From an uncultured Bacteroidales bacterium (GTDB lineage: Bacteria > Bacteroidota > Bacteroidia > Bacteroidales > Muribaculaceae): 18,917 nt of DNA. Each line of letters begins with the position of its first letter. Positions within the stretch are counted from its first letter, which is position 1. This document shows positions 14,788-18,917 of this stretch, in pieces. The stretch spans positions 1 through 18,917 of the forward strand of contig CASBHZ010000055.1 of assembly GCA_949123685.1 (NCBI GenBank), in the 5' to 3' direction. The notes beneath the pieces are model-generated. The model was not told the origin of the DNA. It saw only the letters and a program-made list of their open reading frames with translations, and did not search any database. The position numbers were made by a program, and so were the translations under genes.

Positions 14788-16263
14788 ATGAAATATTACG
14801 ATAAGTTGATATTTGAATTATCGCGTCCCGGACGCAGGGGTTATGAACTTCCTGCCAATAACTATTCAATTGATGGCATCGCCTCCCTTCCTGCCGCTCT
14901 TCTTCGTGTAGAGCAGCCGGAGTTGCCGGAAGTTAGTGAACTTGACGTTGTAAGGCATTATACAAACCTTTCCAATAAGAATTTCGGTGTAGACACCGGA
15001 TTCTACCCGTTGGGAAGTTGCACAATGAAGTATAATCCTAAAATCAACGAAGAGGTTGCGGCAATGCCTCAATTCAGTGCTCTTCATCCTCTTCAGGATG
15101 AAGAGACTGCCCAGGGTGCCCTTGAATTATATTACAATCTGCAGCAGGCACTTTCCAATATTGCCGGTCTTGCGGAGTTCACACTTAATCCATATGCAGG
15201 TGCCCATGGAGAATTGACAGGTCTGATGGTGATGCGTCAGTATCATATTTCACGAGGAGATACAAAACGCACAAAAGTGATTGTGCCCAATTCTGCGCAT
15301 GGAACCAATCCTGCATCCGCGATGGTCGCCGGTCTGGAAGTTGTCGAAGTCAAATCGAAACCAAATGGCTCGATAGATGTAGAGGATCTGAAGCCTTTGC
15401 TCGATGAAACCATTGCAGGCATAATGATGACGAATCCTAACACTCTCGGCATGTTCGAAACTGAGATTGTTGAGATTGCGAAACTTGTTCACGATGCAGG
15501 AGGCTTGCTCTATTACGACGGTGCTAACCTCAACCCGATGCTTGGCAAGGTGCGCCCCGGAGACATGGGTTTCGACATAATGCATATAAATCTTCACAAG
15601 ACTTTCTCCACGCCCCACGGCGGTGGCGGTCCGGGTTCCGGACCGGTCGGAGTGGCTGCCCATTTGGTGGACCTGCTTCCGGCTCCGCGTGTGAAGAAAG
15701 GTGCTGACGGTAAATTTCATGTTGACGGCAAGGATGACAAGAGTCTCGGATGCGTAAGTTCTTTCCTTGGCAATTTCGGAGTCATGATGAAAGCTTATGC
15801 TTATATTCTCAGCCTCGGAAAAGAGAATCTGAAGAATGTTGGTCCTATGGCTACTCTCAATGCCAACTATATCAAGGAATCGCTGAAAGACGACTATCTT
15901 CTGCCTATTGAGGGTGCTTGCAAACATGAGTTCGTATTTGACGGTTTGAAAGACAAATCTACAGGAGTAACGACTCTCAATGTGGCAAAGCGTTTGCTCG
16001 ATTATGGCTTCCATGCCCCGACTATCTATTTCCCGTTGCTTTTCCATGAATCAATGATGATAGAGCCAACTGAGACAGAGAGCCTTGAGACTCTTGACGA
16101 GTTTATAGAGGTGATGCACAAAGTGGCTAAGGAGGCTCGGGAGAATCCCGAAATGGTCAAGAATGCTCCTCTGACAACACCAATATCTCATCCTGACGAG
16201 ACCACGGCAGCTAAGAAGCCTATACTTTCCTATCGTCAGCTCAAGGCAGATCAAGATGCATAG
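14788..16263 (+). CDS. gcvPB: Glycine dehydrogenase (decarboxylating) subunit 2
   Basis: This is the 491-residue beta subunit of the split P protein, which holds the PLP cofactor. The cofactor lysine is K271 in HINLHKTFSTPHGGGG. Other hallmark segments are SRPGRRGYELPA near the N-terminus, GFYPLGSCTMKYNPKINEE, NPYAGAHGELTGLMV, and PNSAHGTNPASA. Together with GcvPA it corresponds to the single fused P protein of many bacteria; some other Bacteroidetes have the fused form, so the split is a useful lineage marker. Its last codons overlap the lpd start by 8 bases. Confidence 0.97.
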   Translation: MKYYDKLIFELSRPGRRGYELPANNYSIDGIASLPAALLRVEQPELPEVSELDVVRHYTNLSNKNFGVDTGFYPLGSCTMKYNPKINEEVAAMPQFSALHPLQDEETAQGALELYYNLQQALSNIAGLAEFTLNPYAGAHGELTGLMVMRQYHISRGDTKRTKVIVPNSAHGTNPASAMVAGLEVVEVKSKPNGSIDVEDLKPLLDETIAGIMMTNPNTLGMFETEIVEIAKLVHDAGGLLYYDGANLNPMLGKVRPGDMGFDIMHINLHKTFSTPHGGGGPGSGPVGVAAHLVDLLPAPRVKKGADGKFHVDGKDDKSLGCVSSFLGNFGVMMKAYAYILSLGKENLKNVGPMATLNANYIKESLKDDYLLPIEGACKHEFVFDGLKDKSTGVTTLNVAKRLLDYGFHAPTIYFPLLFHESMMIEPTETESLETLDEFIEVMHKVAKEARENPEMVKNAPLTTPISHPDETTAAKKPILSYRQLKADQDA

Positions 16264-17605
16264 TGACATTATAATAATAGGAGCGGGTCCTGGGGGGTAT
16301 GAAACCGCCCTGGATGCCGCCCACCGTGGAAAAAGCGTTACACTTTTCAATGGTGGCGCACTCGGTGGGACATGCCTCAACGAAGGGTGCATTCCTACGA
16401 AGTGTCTTTGCCGTGACTCCGAGATGGTGATGCAGTTTAAAGAGGCTGACAAGTTCGGAATAGAAGATTTCACCTTTTCGGTAGATTTCAATAAGATCGC
16501 TTCACGCAAGCGAGATGTCACCGGACAACTCCGCGAAGGGATTGCTTCGATGCTCAAGCAGGCAAAAGTGAACGTGGTAGACGCTCATGCAAGTTTCAAG
16601 GATGACCGTACGGTTGTTGCCAATGGAGAGGAATATACAGCTGATAATATTATCATCGCTTCCGGCAGTGTGTCGAAATCATTACCTATTCCGGGTCATG
16701 ACCTTGACTGTGTGATGGATTCTACTGATATTCTCAATATCGATCATATTCCGTCATCGTTGACGATTATTGGTGGGGGCGTGATAGGTATGGAGTTCGC
16801 TTCGATATTTGCAGGTCTCGGGTCAAAGGTGATCGTGATCGAGTTTATGAAGCAGATCCTTCCTCCGTTTGATTCCGATATAGCCAAACGTTTGAAACAA
16901 TCGCTTTCAAAACGGGGAGTGGATATCATCACCGGTGCCGCAGCAAAGAAGATAGAGCAGAACGAGGATTATGAGATCGTAGTAACCTATGAAGCCAAAG
17001 GGAAAGAACAGACTGTAGTAAGTTCTGATTTGCTGATGGCTGTGGGGCGTGCCCCTCGTGTGGATGGTCTTAATCTTGAAGCGGCAGGCGTGGAATATTC
17101 TGTCAAGGGTATTCCCGTTGACGATAATATGCAGACAAATGTGAAGCATATATATGCGGTAGGCGATGTTAATGCCCGAATGATGCTTGCTCATGTGGCA
17201 TCTTTCCAAGGTGTAAGAGCCTTGAATGCAATTGATGGAAAAAGCGATAACATCCGTTTTGACGTAATTCCTTCGGCAGTTTTCACTACCCCGGAATGCG
17301 GCATGGCGGGTCTTACTGAGGAGGAATGCAAATCTCGCGGATTGGAGATCGTGTGTGGCAAGAGTTTCTATCGTGCCAACGGCAAAGCTCTTGCCATGGG
17401 CGAGAGTGAAGGGTTGTGCAAGCTTATTTTCGATAAGGAAACCCATAGGCTTCTCGGAGCCCATATAATGGGAGCTGATGCTGCCCTTCTCGCACAGGAG
17501 GCTGTGGATTTCATGAACGCTGATGCCACGGTTGAATCTATCCGGGAGACGGTGTTCGGGCATCCGACATTAAGCGAGATCATTCTTGCGGCGGCTCACA
17601 TATAA
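16256..17605 (+). CDS. lpdA: Dihydrolipoyl dehydrogenase (L protein)
   Basis: This 449-residue FAD flavoenzyme reoxidises the dihydrolipoyl arm of GcvH with NAD+. It has the FAD-binding motif GAGPGGYETA (9-18) and the redox disulfide GGTCLNEGCIPTK with C40 and C45. The NAD-binding motif is GGGVIGMEFASIFAGLG, the second FAD motif is YAVGDVN, and the dimer-interface catalytic pair is HPTLSE (H436, E441). It is slightly shorter than many family members (about 460-475), but no domain is missing. As the last gene of the operon it overlaps gcvPB by 8 bases, which ties it to glycine cleavage. It could also serve 2-oxoacid dehydrogenases if no other lpd exists in the genome. Confidence 0.96.
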   Translation: MHSDIIIIGAGPGGYETALDAAHRGKSVTLFNGGALGGTCLNEGCIPTKCLCRDSEMVMQFKEADKFGIEDFTFSVDFNKIASRKRDVTGQLREGIASMLKQAKVNVVDAHASFKDDRTVVANGEEYTADNIIIASGSVSKSLPIPGHDLDCVMDSTDILNIDHIPSSLTIIGGGVIGMEFASIFAGLGSKVIVIEFMKQILPPFDSDIAKRLKQSLSKRGVDIITGAAAKKIEQNEDYEIVVTYEAKGKEQTVVSSDLLMAVGRAPRVDGLNLEAAGVEYSVKGIPVDDNMQTNVKHIYAVGDVNARMMLAHVASFQGVRALNAIDGKSDNIRFDVIPSAVFTTPECGMAGLTEEECKSRGLEIVCGKSFYRANGKALAMGESEGLCKLIFDKETHRLLGAHIMGADAALLAQEAVDFMNADATVESIRETVFGHPTLSEIILAAAHI

Positions 17606-17666
17606 GAAGCTGTTTAAAATTTGGTGTGCCAAAGAAAAATTGCACACTTTAATTGACATTGTGAAT

Positions 17667-17705
17667 AAAACACTGCGCACTTTGCTTCAAGGTGCGCAGT
17701 GTTTT
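17667..17705 (+). terminator. Intrinsic terminator of the gcv operon
   Basis: AAAACACTGCGCAC (17667-17680) pairs perfectly with GTGCGCAGTGTTTT (17692-17705). The inner TTTG/CAAG extends the stem to 18 bp (one G-U) around a CTT loop, followed by ATCTTTTT. A smaller hairpin, GTGTGC/GCACAC (17624-17629 with 17642-17647), precedes it. Confidence 0.9.
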
Positions 17706-17752
17706 ATCTTTTTATTATCAATTGTTTGGATAAGTGAAAAATATTTTGGAAT

Positions 17753-17784
17753 TTTGTGAACCCGCATCGGGAACCCTATGTTTG
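17753..17784 (+). promoter_or_regulatory. Promoter of the acyl-CoA synthetase gene
   Basis: TTTG (17753-17756) and TATGTTTG (17777-17784) are exactly 20 bp apart, matching the Bacteroidetes consensus. The predicted start near 17791 gives a leader of about 80 nt before the ATG at 17873. It lies after the gcv terminator, so the gene is likely its own transcription unit. Confidence 0.7.
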
Positions 17785-17872
17785 CATTAATAAAGTTTTA
17801 GAAGATTCCACTCTTTTGTGTATAAGTGTGGGTTTTCGCTACAGAAGAAAATTAAGGTTAGAATTTAGAATT

Positions 17873-18870
17873 ATGATTGAACGTTTCTTGAAAAAGTGTG
17901 AATTTGATTCGCTTGAAGATTTCAAAATGAATTATAGCGTCAAAATCCCTGAAAATTTTAATTTCGCTTATGACGTGGTCGATAAATGGGCGGAAGAGGA
18001 GCCTGAGAAGAAGGCACTTCTTTGGACTAATGATAAGGGAGAGGAGCGCCAGTTCACTTTTGCAGACATCAAGGATGCTTCAGATCGCACAGCGTCTTTC
18101 TTCCAGAGTCTCGGTATTGGCAAAGGCGACAAAGTCATGTTGATACTCAAGCGACGCTACCAGTTCTGGTTCTCGATACTTGCCCTTCATAAATTGGGCG
18201 CGGTTTGTATTCCTGCAACCCACCTCCTTACGGACAAGGATATTATATATCGATGCAATGCCGCTAAAATTAAGGCTATAGTGGCTGTAGGTGAAGAAGT
18301 TGTGGTTGATCATATTGCCAAGGCGCTTCCGAAATGTGACACCGTGGAATGTTGCATATCCACAGGTCCTTATGTGCCTGAAGGTTGGTATGATTTCGAT
18401 TCGAGTATTGCGCAAGCAAGTCCATTTCGCCGCCCGTTGCGTCATAACCGTAACGAGGATCTGTCGCTCCTTTATTTCACGTCGGGTACTACAGGGGAGC
18501 CAAAGATGGTGGCTCATGATTTTCTTTATCCTCTTGGGCACATTGTGACCGGGAAATATTGGCATAATCTTGATGAATCATCTCTGCATCTCACGCTTGC
18601 TGACACCGGATGGGGAAAGGCTGTATGGGGCAAGTTGTATGGTCAATGGTTTGCGGGTGCTAACGTTTTCGTATATGATTTCGATAAATTTCATCCTTCG
18701 GATCTTCTCGCCATTTTTGAGAAATATAATATAACTTCATTCTGTGCACCTCCCACAGTATACAGATTCCTTATTCTGGAAGATGTATCCCGGTATGATC
18801 TGTCAGCCCTGCGTTATTGCACCACAGCCGGTGAGCTCTTTCCAGCGTTCAAAAACGCTTGGATTCATAG
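17873..18870 (+). CDS. AMP-forming acyl-CoA synthetase, 3' end cut off by the contig end
   Basis: The first 332 residues of an ANL-superfamily acyl-CoA ligase are present, of about 550 expected. It would activate a carboxylic acid to an acyl-adenylate and then a CoA thioester. The AMP-binding P-loop signature YFTSGTTGEPK is at 201-211. Other family segments are the earlier KGDKVMLILKRRYQFWFS, then DTGWGKAVWGKLYGQW, and SFCAPPTVYRFLI with LRYCTTAGE near the end. These features resemble acetate/medium-chain synthetases of the Bacteroidetes; substrate chain length cannot be told because much of the acyl pocket and the C-terminal domain are missing. The frame stays open to the window end, but everything after 18870 is sequencing adapter. 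The truncation is therefore an assembly limit, not a broken gene. Confidence 0.88.
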
Positions 18871-18917
18871 AGATCGGAAGAGCACACGTCTGAACTCCAG
18901 TCACGCGATAGTATCTC
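18871..18917 (+). other. Illumina TruSeq adapter with index read (artefact)
   Basis: The sequence begins AGATCGGAAGAGCACACGTC and continues exactly as the TruSeq read-1 3' adapter through ...CCAGTCAC at 18904. It is followed by an 8-base index, GCGATAGT (18905-18912), and ATCTC, the first bases of the adapter part after the index. This is untrimmed library adapter joined to the contig end and not biological sequence. Confidence 0.98.

Noticed and set aside
15250..16047. Antisense open frame (265 codons) opposite gcvPB
   Set aside because: It is a shadow of gcvPB, with no domain and no promoter or operon context.

Overview
The window reads as a whole assembled contig from a Bacteroidales-type gut bacterium. 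Supporting signs are promoters of the Bacteroidetes form (TTTG, about 20 bp, then TAnnTTTG), a TonB-dependent receptor paired with an outer-membrane lipoprotein, an OprP-type porin and a LolE/FtsX-type permease. The glycine decarboxylase is split into two genes. A Muribaculaceae-like host is my guess from general resemblance only.

Layout. Positions 1-1800 look like one end of a mobile element, either a Mu-like transposable phage or another TG...CA-ended transposon. It has a CI-like repressor gene, a divergent small gene, an operator array between them, and about 800 bp of repeat-rich non-coding DNA ending in CA at 1800. From 1801 the sequence changes abruptly to a TonB-dependent receptor that lacks its signal peptide and N-terminal domain, so the element appears to have inserted into that gene. 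The receptor's partner lipoprotein follows at 4239-6263. A perfect 30-bp hairpin at 6273-6334 separates this pair from a convergent minus-strand cluster. In transcription order that cluster is porin, SpoU/TrmH-family RNA methyltransferase, LolE-like permease and htpG (11764 down to 6344).

A divergent promoter region (11765-11947) then drives a complete glycine cleavage operon on the plus strand: gcvT, gcvH, gcvPA, gcvPB and lpd. Together these encode the T, H, P (two subunits) and L proteins, which turn glycine and tetrahydrofolate into CO2, ammonia, methylene-THF and NADH. The operon ends in a strong terminator (17667-17705). A separately promoted AMP-forming acyl-CoA synthetase gene starts at 17873.

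The last 47 bases (18871-18917) are Illumina TruSeq adapter plus an 8-base index, not genomic DNA. The synthetase gene is therefore cut off by the contig end, and anything translated past 18870 is artefact.

The most interesting points are the element/receptor junction with its terminal repeats, the evenly spaced repressor operators laid over the divergent promoter, the exceptionally long perfect palindrome, the structured leader of the gcv operon, and the adapter contamination.
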